DNA from: Sindora glabra
Lineage: Eukaryota; Streptophyta; Magnoliopsida; Fabales; Fabaceae
Length of the DNA stretch: 64,000 bases
Reading direction: 5' to 3'
NCBI GenBank assembly: GCA_020226215.1
Contig: CM035230.1
Coordinates: 457,501-521,500, forward strand
Shown: positions 63,874-64,000 of the stretch, piece after piece
Position numbering within the stretch: the first letter of the stretch is position 1
Layout: each line of letters begins with the position of its first letter
Program-made: the position numbers and the translations under genes
The notes under the pieces: generated by a model
What the model was told of the DNA's origin: nothing
What the model saw: only the letters and a program-made list of their open reading frames with translations
Database searches by the model: none

Positions 63874-64000
63874 TGTTAGATTTCGGATCAGCATACGTAG
63901 TGAAAATTAAAATTTTTGATCCAAATCCTACCAAGGATCTATGTAAAAGGGCGTAAATCAATATTAAGGTTTTACTTTTTGGTGTGCTCGTATTCTTTCT
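63874..64000 (-). mobile_element. End of a family F LTR (copy F3), runs off the window
   Basis: From 63874, TGTTAGATTTCGGATCA and the following bases match the first 125 bp of LTR F2 (34688 onward): TTTTGATCC(G/A)AAT, CTACC(T/A)AGGATC, GTCAATA/ATCAATA and GGTTTTAC. The orientation is the same as the copia remnant to its left, so it could be that element's 5' LTR or a separate insertion. No primer-binding site separates it from the nucleocapsid trace. Confidence 0.75.

Overview
The window looks like intergenic, repeat-dominated nuclear DNA of a flowering plant, probably a dicot. It is very AT-rich, carries one intron-containing gene for plant PCNA, and is otherwise filled with decayed transposable elements: hAT, Ty1/copia, Ty3/gypsy, FAR1/MULE-like and plant-mobile-domain (PMD) sequences. 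No organellar, bacterial, tRNA or rRNA genes were recognised. I could not assign the species.

Layout. 0.4-11.0 kb: a roughly 5 kb minus-strand repeat (LTR-like), split by a 5.6 kb hAT element. The hAT transposase gene is itself split by a 1.16 kb non-autonomous hAT insertion with a perfect 8-bp target-site duplication (TSD). 11-25 kb: LTR fragments, two facing gypsy-type 3' LTR junctions, local tandem duplications, no gene. 25.4-29.5 kb: remnant gypsy polyprotein on the plus strand, cut inside the protease by an LTR. 30.5-31.1 kb: a complete minus-strand LTR with an adjoining primer-binding site. 31.5-37.4 kb: a tandem array split by a 3 kb solo LTR (TSD AATCA), which holds a second 1.65 kb solo LTR. 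37.4-43.4 kb: further copies of these LTR families, including an inverted partner of the 0.4-11 kb repeat. 43.8-45.4 kb: two short hAT-type elements.

45.6-49.0 kb: the PCNA gene (minus strand, four exons, 264 residues, intact). It has a consensus E2F site 155 bp before the start codon, a tandemly duplicated 245-bp upstream segment, and repeats in intron 1. This is the only gene I consider functional.

52.6-59.4 kb: an unusual locus. A multi-exon PMD gene (minus) and a FAR1/MULE transposase remnant (plus) diverge from a 200-bp interval packed with GGCGCC motifs that form perfect inverted repeats. A matching GGCGCC block lies downstream of the PMD gene. The PMD gene keeps a nearly continuous reading frame but carries 11 nonsense codons, all TAG or TGA, plus a lost GT splice donor. 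This pattern fits C-to-T decay of a methylated, silenced element. 60.5-64 kb: a minus-strand copia pol remnant, with an LTR end abutting gag directly at the window edge.
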